NCBI GenBank assembly: GCA_022559845.1
Contig: CM040124.1
Coordinates: 66,735,491-66,799,490 of the forward strand
Direction of reading: 5' to 3'
Length of the DNA: 64,000 nt
DNA from: Amorphophallus konjac
Lineage: Eukaryota; Streptophyta; Magnoliopsida; Alismatales; Araceae
The translations under genes were made by a program, and so were the position numbers. The notes beneath the pieces are model-generated. The model ran no database searches, had not been told where the DNA came from, and saw only the letters and a program-made list of their open reading frames with translations. Below are positions 44,596 through 55,382 of the stretch, in pieces (position 1 is the first letter of the stretch; every line of letters starts with the position of its first letter).

Positions 44596-45012
44596 GGTCT
44601 TGCCGATGATGACAAGGGTCAAACAAAGGTTTGTTCATCAACACTGGCTAAATGTCGAAGCAAAAGATGTTCATTCATTAACGAGGATGAAAGGTCCGGG
44701 CTAAGGAAAACGTTGACCGATCTTGCCAATGATGACAAGGCTCGAACACTGGTTTGTTCATCAACATTGGTTAAAATGCCGAAGTAAAGATATGTTCGTT
44801 CATTAACAAGGACAAAAGGTCCAAGTTAAGGGGAAAGGCTGACCGGTCTTGCCGATGATGACAATGGTCAAACACTGGTTTGTTTGTCGACATCGGTTAA
44901 ATGCCGAAGGAAAGATATGTTCGTTCATTAATAAGGACAAAAGGTCCAAGTTAAGGGGAAGGTTGACCGGTCTTGCCGATGATGACAAGGGTCAAACACT
45001 GGTTTGTAGAGA
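44456..45012. repeat. Tandem array 3 of element G 3' UTR
   Basis: Four to five units of about 125 bp with GACCGGTCTTGCCGATGATG, more diverged from arrays 1 and 2. Confidence 0.85.
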
Positions 45013-45400
45013 AAAAAGATCTCCGGCGGGACTTGTGGTGATCGTCCTTTTCAGAGTTTCATTAGGGTGAGGGTGAAGAGGAACTTTTAAATTACCACAT
45101 CACTGGCTTAAGCACCCTTTCGAGTTTTCGCCTAAGCCAGCCCCCTCTTGCTTTTGCCCACGCGCCCTTTCGGGTTTTCACGTGGCGGGGTACCCGATTT
45201 TACCTGTAGTGCCCTTTCGAGTTTTCACCATAGTCGGGTTATAGCCATTTTTGCGCTTGCCCTGGTGTATGAACAAGACTGGCGAGGCATCTCTATTTTT
45301 AGCCTCCTTTTTTTTCTTTTTTTTCTTTTTCTTTTTTATAGAGTGCGAAAACGAGGACAGGTCAATCATGCGATGTTTGACCCTATGTAGTAGCATATGA
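45013..45400. repeat. Spacer copy 3 in element G 3' UTR
   Basis: Same CCTTTCGAGTTTTCGCC-type content as the spacers at 34153 and 44064, with a long T/C tract near 45307-45338. Confidence 0.8.
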
Positions 45401-45405
45401 CAATT

Positions 45406-45790
45406 GGCTAGGGCACGCAACCTTGCACCGAGAAAAGGGGTTTATTCATTGGCAGGGACAAATACCAACGCAAGGGATGAGTTTATGGGCCGATTCGGAT
45501 GTAAGGTCCGTAATGGCGATAGTGTGCAGAAGTCGGCTAGGGCATGCAGCCTTGCACCGAAAGGGGGTTTATTCATCGGTAAGGATAAATACCAACGCAA
45601 GGGATCAGTTTATGCGCCGATCCAGATGTAAGGTCCGTGATGGCAGTATTGTAGGAAAGCTGGCTAGGACACGGAGTCTTTTGCTGAAAATAGGTTTAGT
45701 CGTCAGTAAGAGGGTAATGCTAACGCAAAGAAGGAGTTTTACACCGACACGGGCGTAAGGCTTGGAGTCGCAATATTGTATGCATGTGGT
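45406..45790. repeat. Tandem array 4 of element G 3' UTR, 127-129 bp units
   Basis: Three units start GGCTAGG at 45406, 45535 and 45662. They share GGTTTATTCAT and GTAAGGTCCG with the other arrays, so the families are probably related. Confidence 0.82.
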
Positions 45791-45953
45791 GTTCTTGACG
45801 GATGTATGCGGACCTCCAAAGGATCTCATGTTTAATGCTTCTTGGGGATGTTCCCAGAATTGCAGACCAGTGACCTAGTACTCAGTCTGAGCTGGTTGGA
45901 TTTTTAAAGAGTTCGACCAGGGTGGAGGGCCACTAGGCCAAAGTAGGTTTCGG

Positions 45954-47411
45954 TCATTCTGGGAATGCTGGTGGGACTGCGTGGTACAGTTTCATATGCT
46001 TCCCATTAAGAGGGGAGAACTGAACTACTCCCTTGTGGTCTACCAGAACGTAGGCACCCCCTTCATATACTCGGCGGATAATATACGGCCCGACCCAGTT
46101 TTCAACCAACTTCCCTTTGGGGTTGGAGGCCATCACTTCTCTTCTTTTGACCATCACTAGGTCACCTTTCTTGAACTCTCGCCCTTTGACCAGCTTATCG
46201 AAGGCACGGGTCATGCGAGCTTGGTAGAGTTGGATATTTTGTTGCACTTGGAGACGCTTTCCTTCGAGCTCGGAGAGCTCTTCCAATCTTCTTTCTATAT
46301 TGGTTTGTTCACTGCTAGCCAACCCGTGCTGGATGGCGACTCGAAGCGATGGGACTTCAAGCTCAATTGGTACTACCGCTTCTGACCCATATACAAGGGA
46401 GAATGGTGAGCAACCAGTTGGGGTTTTATAGACTGTACGATAGGCCCAAAGTGCCTCGTACATCCTTTCCTCCCAATCGTTTTTGTTGGAATTAACAGTC
46501 TTCGCCAGCAATGTGCATAGCGTTTTATTGAAGGCTTCAGCGAGTCCATTGGCTTGAGGGTTGTAGGGGGACGACGTCCTCCAATCAATCTTATATTTAT
46601 CAGCCAGACGATAAACTTGCTGGTTCCTGAAGTGGCTGCCATTGTTAATGATAATTCAGCTGGGGACTCTAAACCGGAATATTATATTCTGTCGGAAGAA
46701 TCTGGCGACTAATTCTCTCGTCACTTCTCTTAGCGCTATTGCCTTTGCCCATCTGGAGAAGTAATCTGTAGCGGCTAAGATGTATTTGCATCCCGACGAT
46801 GATGTCGGCCAAGGTCCTACCACGTCCGTGCCCCATTGTGCAAACGGCCAACTTGGTAGGGTAGGGTGTAGCGGCACCGGCGGTCTTCTTGACACGTTGG
46901 CGTGCTCTTGACGTCTTTGGCAAGCCTTAGCGAACTTGTAGCAATCATTGAAGATAGAGGGCCAGTAATAGCCCAGCTTCTTTATTTCGATCTTCATTTT
47001 TGGACCGGCCTGATGTGCTCCAGCTGACTCGGCATGGACTTCTTGCATTACTCGCCAGGCTTCCTCTAGGGACAAGCAGTGGAGTAAAATTTTCTTTAGG
47101 GCATCCGCCATTATCCGGAACAAAGTTCCATTCCTCATTTCATAAGAGTCTTTGACTCTCAAGAGCTTCATTCTTTGTTCTTTCTCTTTCGGGAGCTGTT
47201 GGTGTCAGAACCAGCAAAGGAGGTGTTCCCGCCAATCGGGCTATTGGATTTCTTCCACAGATGCCGCTTCATTTTCTTGTTCATTAGCCAAGACCTCGGT
47301 CACGCTGGGGACCTATCGTCGGTTAATAACTGCTATATTCAGGCTTGTATCTGGGGGGACTGCCAATGAACTGGCCAACTTTGCGAGGGCGTCTGCCTGG
47401 GCATTTTGTCC
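45954..47411 (-). pseudogene. Integrase of element G
   Basis: The zinc-binding region is about 47080-46890 (AGAHQAGP, LGYYWPSIFNDCYKFAKACQ). The core follows: first Asp in WGTDVVGPWP (about 46840), then INNGSHF (46655-46630) where the catalytic second Asp is replaced by Asn, then Glu in NPQANGLAEAFN (about 46575-46540). TGA at 46656-46658 interrupts the core. The C-terminal part (46511-45954) is open, with ELEVPSLR, KGDLVMVKRR and WVGPYIIRRVYEGGAYVL. Integrase would insert the cDNA; this copy cannot. Confidence 0.87.
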
Positions 47412-48353
47412 TCAGCTGATGTGCTTAATTTTGATGAAGTAGAACTTCGCCATCAAGTGGATTGCCAGCTGATGATAGGGGAGGAGTTCTTGCTTCCGCA
47501 CCTCGAACTCTCCTTCTAGCTGTTTTACCACTAGCATGGAGTCCCCGAATGTCTCAAGCATCTGAATCTCCAAAGACAAGGCAATTTGTAACCCAATGAT
47601 TAGGGCTTCATATTCTGCTTCATTATTTGTGCAGGGTTTATTTATTGAACATGATGTATATATGACTTCTCCTTCTGGAGATTTCAGGACTATGCCTGCC
47701 CCTGCCCGGACTTTGGCCGATCCAGTTGCTGGGGTGTCAATTCTGGATGCGCCGTCAAAGTACAATTGCCACATTGAGGGCTGTACTTGGCTGACTTCCA
47801 GGGTTTCATCTTTAGGAAGCTCTGGCTCCAGCGGGCAATCTTCTGGCACGGGGTGCTCGTCGAAGAAATCTGCGATGGCTTGAGCTTTAACCTCCCTTTG
47901 CGGCACGTAGGAGATATCATACTCCATGAGGATCACCGCCCATTTGCCTAGGCGGCCTTTGAGTGCCGATTGAGACATGATATATTTAAGTGGATCCTCC
48001 TTGGAAATCAACTTAACTTCATGCGACAGCATATAGTGTCGAAGTTTCTTGACCGCGAAGACCAGTGCCAGGAAGATCTTCTCGATATAGGTGTGCCTCT
48101 CTTCAGTTCTGACCAATCTTCGACTGAGGTAGTAGAGGGATTGTTCTTTCCCTTCTTCATTGTTCTGGGCTAGCATTGCCCCCAGGGAGTTGTGCGTGGC
48201 TACTATGTAGAGGACTAGCGACCATCCTTTCATCGGCGCACCCAGCACTAGAGGAGTCTTTAGATAATCCTTCAACTTGTCAAAGGCTGTCTGGCATTCT
48301 TCGTCCCAATAGAAAGGAACATCTTTCATCATCAACTTATGAAAGGGGTGGCA
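47412..48353 (-). pseudogene. RNase H and second (archaeal-type) RNase H of element G
   Basis: 48335-47850 is the first RNase H/connection region (AQNNEEGKEQSLYYLSRRL, KLRHYMLSHEVKLIS), where an expected acidic residue in LYIVATHNSLGAML appears replaced. From about 47800 a second RNase H follows: LYFDGASR, NNEAEYEALIIGLQIAL, FGDSMLVVKQLEGE and, after TGA 47412-47414, QADALAKLASSL. A second, archaeal-like RNase H is a hallmark of the Tat lineage and decides the classification of G. The frame is otherwise open for 307 codons. Confidence 0.88.
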
Positions 48354-49472
48354 TCACCCTGATAAGTTGGATATAAATCGCCGGATGTATGCCAGGCGGC
48401 CTTGCAAGGATCTCAGCTCAGAGAGGTTCCTTGGTGGAGGTAGCTCTTGGATCGCCTTGATCTTTACGGGGTCTATTTCAATCCCCCGATATCTGATGAT
48501 GAAACCTAGGAATTTCCCGCTCGACACCCCAAACGCACATTTCATAGGGTTCATTTTCAGTTCACACTGCCGGAGCCTCTGAAACACAATTCTGAGGTCT
48601 TGCAGATGGTCTTCTTTTCTTCTAGTTTTGATCACCTGGTCATCTATGTAGCACTCAACCTTGTGGTAGAGCAGCTCATCAAATATTCTGGTCATTGCTC
48701 GTTGATAAGTTGCACCAGCGTTCTTTAGTCCGAACGGCATCCTTTTGTAGTGATAGATACCTTTGGGAGTTCAGAAGGTAGTGTGGACCCGGTCATGCTC
48801 CGCGATCCATATCTGGTTGTAGCCGGAGGACCCGTCCATAAATGACAGTGTCTCGTGGCCGGTTGTGGCATCAATCATGACTTCTGTGATTGGCACCGGA
48901 AAGTCGTCCTTAGGACATGCTTTATTCAGATCTCAGAAATTAACACATATCCGGATCTGCCCATTCTTCTTTTTCACGGGCATAATATTAGCCAGCCACA
49001 TGGTGTATTGGTTTTCTTCGACAAAACCCACATCAATGAGTTTGTCCACTTCTTTGCATATCTGAGTGATGAGCTCTGGACTCATGTGCCGTGATGGCTG
49101 CTTCACCGGCTCGACCTCAGGGCTTATAGCTAGCTCATGCTGTGAGACTGCGGGGCTGAGTCCTGGCATTTCTTTGTAGGTCCAGGCGAAATAATCCCGA
49201 TATTCTTGTAGCAGCTGGACATACAGCTTCTGTTCTTTAGCAGACAACTGGGCACTGAGAAAGGTTGGCCTAGGGTCGTCCTCATCTCCCAAGTTGACTT
49301 CTATCATTTCATCAACTGTGGCTTGGCCCCTATCTTCTATTTCCGGGGGCGCAGGATGAAGATCGACAAAATCTGGAATATCATCTTCAAGCTCGAGTAC
49401 CTCGGCCTCTTCATTTTGTCCCACCTGGGCTTTGCCAAGGATTTCTGATTCAGCTAGTGGCGACTGCTTGAG
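48354..49472 (-). pseudogene. Reverse transcriptase of element G
   Basis: DYFAWTYKEMPGLSP (about 49200), MPVKKKNGQIRICVNF (48985-48936), MPFGLKNAGATYQRAM (48740-48693), catalytic YIDD (about 48640) and FLGFIIRYRGIEIDP (about 48510). TGA codons at 48933-48935, 48771-48773 and 48354-48356 each sit where relatives have Arg, consistent with CGA to TGA change. No frameshift from 50810 to 45954. Confidence 0.88.
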
Positions 49473-51306
49473 CTATTCTATTGGTGTATCTATAGCCGCC
49501 GTAATTTTGAGAGACGAGTTGACGACCTCGGTCCTTGCAGATGTGCTTGCAGCCTTGAAGGACTGGTGGTTGTTTGTTGCTGTGCTAGAGTAGCACTGCG
49601 ACTTTGCAGTAGAAGACAAGAGTGCCCCGTCTCCTTGGATTGACAGATCTTCAGTGGAGGTGCCCTTCTCTTTTCTAGGAGCATGCATCTCCTGATCAGT
49701 TTCGGCAAAAGCTTCCTGGGTCGGCCCGAGGGGTGTCGATATCATTATCAGAGGAGGGCCATTGGAGGGAGACAACCCTACTTCCTCCACATCTTCGGCT
49801 TCACAACTGCTGGCCATGTCAAATCTGGCTTGAAGAGCCGCTTCTTCAGGGCATACTTGCTCCCAGTTTCGGCAAGATGTTATAGCCCCTGATTCTGAGT
49901 CTCTTGGTTGAGCAGGCTTAGTATGTTCGACATCCGCTGGGTACTCATCAAAGGTTGCCCCCAGCGGGCTGTCTTCAGCAGGGTAGAAAGCGGAGATGGT
50001 ATCCACCTCGTATCGCCCGCTATAGTAATATTCTTCAAGGGTGAAACCCAACCCTGGATGTTGAGAGACACGCTTCAGTTCTTTGTCCAGGTTTGCGGAA
50101 TACCACAGCTTCTAGAATGCTTCTTTCTCCTTGCGGGGCTGGCTGGCAGGGATGTGCTGCTTCCAGAACATCTTAGCTACTTGACTTGTTGTGAACGCCA
50201 GCCCTTGAACGGGGACTAACGAGCTCTCCATATCTTCAGGAAGGTGAAAATCTGTGTCTTCCCGTGAGGGATGCTCCTCAGTTGTGTAGAACAAACTGCT
50301 AGGGCCGTCAGACTGCGTCACCTCCCATGCTTTGAAAGGTTCGACAGTGCTATTATCGAGGCTAAGAATTGGCTTGGTGAGGCCTTCTGGGATCCTGATG
50401 TGGTCGTGCTGCTGCTCGACCTTGGTTTCATTGTCTTGAGGATAGGTAGCAGGGGGTGATGCTCTGCCTACATCCACAGTGATGGCAATATGTGAGACCG
50501 TCTTGGGATTGACGTACCCGGGTGACGGTGGTGGGAACCAATCATCGCCGGAAGTGCTTCTTGTTGCCCTAATAGGGGTCTTGGCTTTAGAGGTCTTCTG
50601 AGACCGTTCTGCATATAGAGGAGCGTCCGGCAGGTGACACTCGAATACTTCAAATGGGTGGAGGTCGGCAAATATCCTTCCTTTCTTCCCTTCCTGGGTG
50701 TATTTAAGGCACTGGTGTAGCGTGAAGGGCACCACCATGTTCTCATGTAGCCAGGGGCGGCCGAACAGCACCTTGTACGAGGTGTGGGAGTCGATGACAT
50801 GGAACCGCACCCTCGTAGTAAGATCTGCCAGAGTGAGCGTAAATTCGCTACTCCCAGTGGCACTTCACATTTTTGGTTGAAGCCGGCGATACGCATATCT
50901 CCGACTTTATTGAGGCGCACGTTGAAGTGGCACCTCTGATATATTCTGTAGGGCAGGATGTTGACAGCTACTCCGGGATCTATTAGGATTCTGCTCAGCT
51001 CCGATCATTCAGCTGTCCTCTCATGTATAGTGGCCTGTTGTGGCTGGTAGTGGGGAGTAGCATGTCCTCCTGAGTGAAGGTCACATTGGCTTCTGGCAGT
51101 GCTTCAGCCAAACATGCTTTGTATTGAGCAGGCGTCTGTAGAGCAGTAATGATCGCTTGTCGGGTCTCTTCACTCAGAGAGAGGATTTCCCAAATAGTGA
51201 ATCTCGCTGGGAGCTTTTTCAACAATTTAACTACCCGGCTTCCTACTCGGACATTAGATAGTTTAATTTCCTCCACCCACTTGGGCTTGGGAGAATATTG
51301 AACCAT
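49473..51306 (-). pseudogene. Protease and pre-RT linker of element G
   Basis: 51306-50995 is the pre-protease segment (IWEILSLSEETRQAII, LYMRGQLNDRS). The protease active site reads LIDPGVAVNILPYR (about 50990-50945), with Pro in the central position where relatives have Ser, Thr or Gly. LFGRPWLHENMVVPFTLHQC (50770-50711) is its C-terminal block. Two frameshifts fall near 50995 and between about 50920 and 50810. A long acidic linker with TAG at 50112 and 49473 joins it to RT. Confidence 0.78.
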
Positions 51307-54300
51307 GGCCCCTGATGGGCCCGCTTCATCGGACTCTGAGGCCGCACTCTTCTGCTTGATGTCGCCCTCCTGTTGTCCCTCATCAGCTGCCGTTGGGCAA
51401 ACTTCATCTTCATATGGAATCCCAGAAGGCTGTTGAAGCCGTGGGTGAGTATCCCCGACTGCAGGGTCAGCACCTTAACAAGGCTGCTTTCCCTTTGACA
51501 TTTTTAGAAATTCCAGAAAGGAAGGAGCAGTAGTACTGCCCCCATTCTAACTATATAAACCTGAAGGAGGAGGGATTTGGACTCCCCTGACCTCCGGAGG
51601 GGATATCTTGTAGGGTTGCTACCCCTTGAAGATGATATTATGGTTGGCGGGCGGCTGACGCCCCCATCTTCGGCCCGACCGGGTTGCATGTGTAGCAGTC
51701 ACTGCTTCAGCCTGGCTTGCCCCGACGGCAGGCGTAAAGCATATTTCCTCCTCATCTTCCTCACCGGGCAGATTGAAGAGGGCAGATAGGGTATTGCAAG
51801 AAAGGACTATGTCCTTTGTGGCTTTGCTGGCTTTTCTTTTCTTTCTTCGTTTCTTCTTCTTTTCTTCGACAGGCGCTTGCCCCCAGAACAGGCCACCATC
51901 CTTGTCTGATGCTTTGTCAGCTTCCTACTCCCGTTTTATTGAAAGCTGTTCTAATTCCTGCCACGGGACATGATTCCGCATCAGTAAAGGTTTCAGTTTG
52001 GGCTGTACATATTCATCTAGCCCGTTTATGTAGTCTTGCAGCCGTCGGGCCTCTGGACTAATCTCCTTGACCATTGGCAATGGAGTCTGTCTTCTCCAGT
52101 TGTGTGTAGGTATTCTGATAACTGCAGGTGGATTGGTCCACACAGGTGCTGCCTCCGGTAGAGTGGGTCATGGTGTGATGCCACAAATCTACACTCCCAC
52201 TTTCGGGTGAGGTGTGCCTTTCTTCTTGGTTTTTGTAGGGACATGCTGCCATCCCTCTTGTTCTTTTATTGGTGCCAGGAAATAGGCTTCATAAGCATGT
52301 TGAGTGCTGGCTTCCGTGATCTCTTCAGGCAACGCCTGATACAGGGAGACCATATTGACCGCGACTCTTCTCAGAGGCGTCTCATGAGGTTATGGAGGGT
52401 CAACCTTGTACTCCCCCAGGTCTATTTCTTCTTTCTTGACCATGCCTTCAATGATGTCCTTGAAAACATAGCAGTCTTCAATCGGGTGCCCCAGCATCTG
52501 GTGATAGGGGCAGAACCTTGGGCTATCTTTTCTTTTCAGGTCTTCCGGCCTTTTCGGTTCGGGCAAGGTAACCTTACCATACTGGGTCACCCAGTCGAAC
52601 AGGACCTTAGTCTTTTCTTTTGGGAAGGAGTAGGCCTTCTTCATTTTATCCTGGAGTGAGGGACCCACTCGGTCGTCTCCGGTTTTAACAGGTTGAGGGG
52701 CAGCTACCTTCTTGCCTTTGTCCTTTTGTTGTTCAAATGACTTAATGTTAAGAGTGTTTGCCTCTTTAGGCGTTGAATGCTGCTCTGCTATTTTCACCTT
52801 TTGTGCAGTGGCAGCAGTTGATGCAGGGATAGGTCTTGCCAGGAAAGCTTCCACCTCAGCCATGACATTGTTCAGACGGTCGAATGACCGGATTTCCATT
52901 CCAATCATCTTTTCTAGTACCTCTCTCATGAGGTTCTATTTTCATATTTACACGGCGTCCTCCTGATGCGGGGGCCGCTTGCATCTCATTCCGAGGTTCC
53001 TCCACCTCTTAATGTATTCAAGGGCTGTTTCATCTGCCCTTTGTCTTGTTGAGTAGAGCTCGATCACTGTGACCTCCCTCTCTGTGACATGGAATCCTTC
53101 TCTGAATTTCTTTTGCATATCTGGCCAATCGCTGATCGACCCGACCGGGAGGCTGGAATACCATTCAAATGCGAGCCCTATCAGCGAGGACCCGAAGAAC
53201 TTCAGTAGATACGACTCGTCGGCGTCCAGATCGCCCATGACGGTCATATAGTAAGCGACATGCTCTTTCGGGGATCCCTTCCTATTGAACTTGTCGAACT
53301 TGGGTGGCTTGTTGACCCCGGGAGAGAGTCACTTAGCAGCATGATGTGGCGGGTATGGCACCCGGTATGCATCAAATGCGACATAGTCGCCTTCACTTCG
53401 CTCTGCAAGCTTTTGCTCGATCATCCTTTCCACCATCAGCTTGTTCACGGCGGTTGGATCGACCGGTTCAAGGTAGAAGTGCGCCAGCTGGATATAGGGG
53501 GTGACCAAGGCGGTCGCCTACAGAGGAGGACACAGCAGCGGAGGTGCCTGCTGCACCTGTGGTAGTACTGGCGGCATCAGAGGCGGTGGTGGGCGCTGCT
53601 GAGTGGTCACCAAGCTGGGTTCTGCCGGCTGAGGCAAGGTATAAAGTGGCGAGAAGTTGCTCAGGTTGAAGACTCCCCGTGATGATTCGGCCTGCATCTC
53701 AGGCTGCTTAGAGACCGAGACTTGTTCTGTCTTTTCCATTAGCTGCTTCTTCAGAAGCTCTATCTCCTGCTGATATCTCTGGAGTATCATCAACACCGAT
53801 GGATCCATGGTTGCCGTGGTGGGAATAGCTTATGTCGTTTCCCCTGATGCGCCTTCAGGCGGGGTATCTATTAGCACTTCCTCTTCTTCCGTGGTCACCA
53901 CATTTGCAGTTAAAATGGTGGACCCATCAGTTAGGACTTGCTTTCCTTCTGCAGCAGCCAGCATCTCTCTTGCGGCTTCAGTTCTTCGAGTGCTCGGCCC
54001 GAGCCTTTCGGCCAATCGAGCCAGCTCCTGAGGTTCCTCAGGCAGTCTTCCATATCGGTCGGACGCTCCAGCCATATTGCAAGTGAAGACTTGCATTCCT
54101 TTCCTTCGGCGATGGACCCTCCTCTTTGGATGTTGAGGGCAGGTCAGTCTCTCGAAGACGGAGACTGTTCTCTCCTCCTGCTGATGAGGAGTGGCTTTAT
54201 TGGCTTCAATTTCGAAGCCGTCTTCGTATCCATTGTCGTCAACTGATGACATCATTCCTCTTTCTTCTCTTTCTTTGACTGCCATTGGTGGGCAATCGTC

Positions 54301-54312
54301 TTCTCCTATCAT
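51307..54312 (-). pseudogene. Gag of element G (Retand-like)
   Basis: MIGEDDCPP at 54312 starts a frame with stops at 53830, 53518, about 53330, near 52948, and 52390. The coiled coil LMILQRYQQEIELLKKQLMEK is near 53790. The capsid core at 53280-52950 (ESYLLKFFGSSLIGLAFEWY, YIKRWRNLGMRCK) is typical of Tat/Retand gag. The zinc-binding block FCPYHQMLGHPIEDC lies about 52520-52475. The remaining part to 51307 is basic and Ser/Pro-rich. All in one frame apart from stops, as far as I followed it. Confidence 0.8.
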
Positions 54313-55300
54313 GGCTGCTTACAACAACCGTTGTTGGCCCAGTGAGGGGTTGCTCATACCCCTGAAGTAGTTTCTGACCACGCTGGTCATCTCTTCCTTC
54401 CCTAGCCCCTGATGTAGGACTGGGGATGGTTGTCGACCTCCGATTAGTGGGATGTAAGCCAACCGAGTTCTTTCGATAGGTTGTTCAAATCTTCTCCCTA
54501 CTGCAGGGATATCAGCTTATCGGGCGCATGCCCTGAAGCTTGAGCGGTGAGGAGGCTCCGCGACAGTCTCTTCTCTTCTTGGGGCCAGTGCCCTCTCATT
54601 CTTTTCCTTCGCCTGGATGGGCTTGGAGTAGTAGTAGGCAGGCGCCTCTCGGCGAGCAGGTTGGACAGTCTTAGGGATCCAGACTTGTTTAAATTTCTTG
54701 GGCCATAGGGCCAGCTCTCTTCAGCCTTGGCGGCCTTCTTGTTCTTTCTTAGCCCTCCTCCCGAAAAAATCCTAGAAGGAGTTGCGGGTTGGCACAGCAG
54801 CAACCACTAGGTCAGGAATTGCTTGGGTCTCACATCCGTCTAGGAAGATCCGGACGCCCCCAATCACGACAGATTTCCAGAACATTGACAATCCTCCGGT
54901 CATAGGAACAGCAGGTCCTCGGCGGGAATTCCCTTGGAGGAAATTCTGAGGCTTGTAGTGGTATGTGGGGCGAGCCCCTTGGGCCACATGATGTACCATG
55001 CAGTTAATCAGCCGAGTCTGCCCGGTCGCCAGACTCTTGCAACTTCGGGCGTTGTGGGGCCCTGTCTTCATGGCAGCTTCTTGTTCGGTCGGCTCCGAGA
55101 GCTCGACCTCCAGTATGTCGATGAAGGTCAGCCCCAGGAAGTTGGGGAAGCCGACCAACGGTGGGAAGGAACCAAAGATCATTGGCACTGCCAGGTACCC
55201 GTCAGTAGCATGGTTGGCCACGATCTCGGGCCGAAAGCTAGCGCAGTGAGTCCAGCAGCCATTGTTACTTTCCCGGCAAATAGGATAAGCAAATGATCAG
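54313..55300 (-). pseudogene. N-terminal extension upstream of gag in element G
   Basis: The same frame as gag is open from about 55300 to 54772 (e.g. FPPLVGFPNFLGLTFIDILE, GGVRIFLDGCETQAIPDLVV). After a stop it continues with ELALWPKKFKQVWIPK near 54715. No in-frame ATG start is obvious. It may be the extra 5' ORF known in some Tat elements, or an N-terminal gag domain. I do not recognise a domain. Confidence 0.5.
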
Positions 55301-55358
55301 TATTCTTTAGGAGGGCCCCGGGCCCGTTTGTCTCGGCAAAGAGATGAGAGGAGAATTT

Positions 55359-55378
55359 GGTCCCACCGGGCGTGCCAA
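55359..55378 (-). other. Primer-binding site of element G (Tat type)
   Basis: The minus strand reads TTGGCACGCCCGGTGGGACC, four bases inside the LTR. This is the usual Tat/Retand primer sequence, generally attributed to tRNA-Arg. Confidence 0.85.
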
Positions 55379-55382
55379 GCTA

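Larger units (their letters stand above)
31642..45953 (-). other. 3' untranslated region of element G, interrupted by element H
   Basis: Between the integrase stop (45954) and the polypurine tract there is no sense coding sequence. It holds the antisense ORF, four tandem arrays of 122-129 bp units, three copies of a spacer of about 340-390 bp, and the nested chromovirus H with its duplicated flank. The stretch 32574-32940 shows no feature beyond a poly-T-rich start. Confidence 0.82.
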
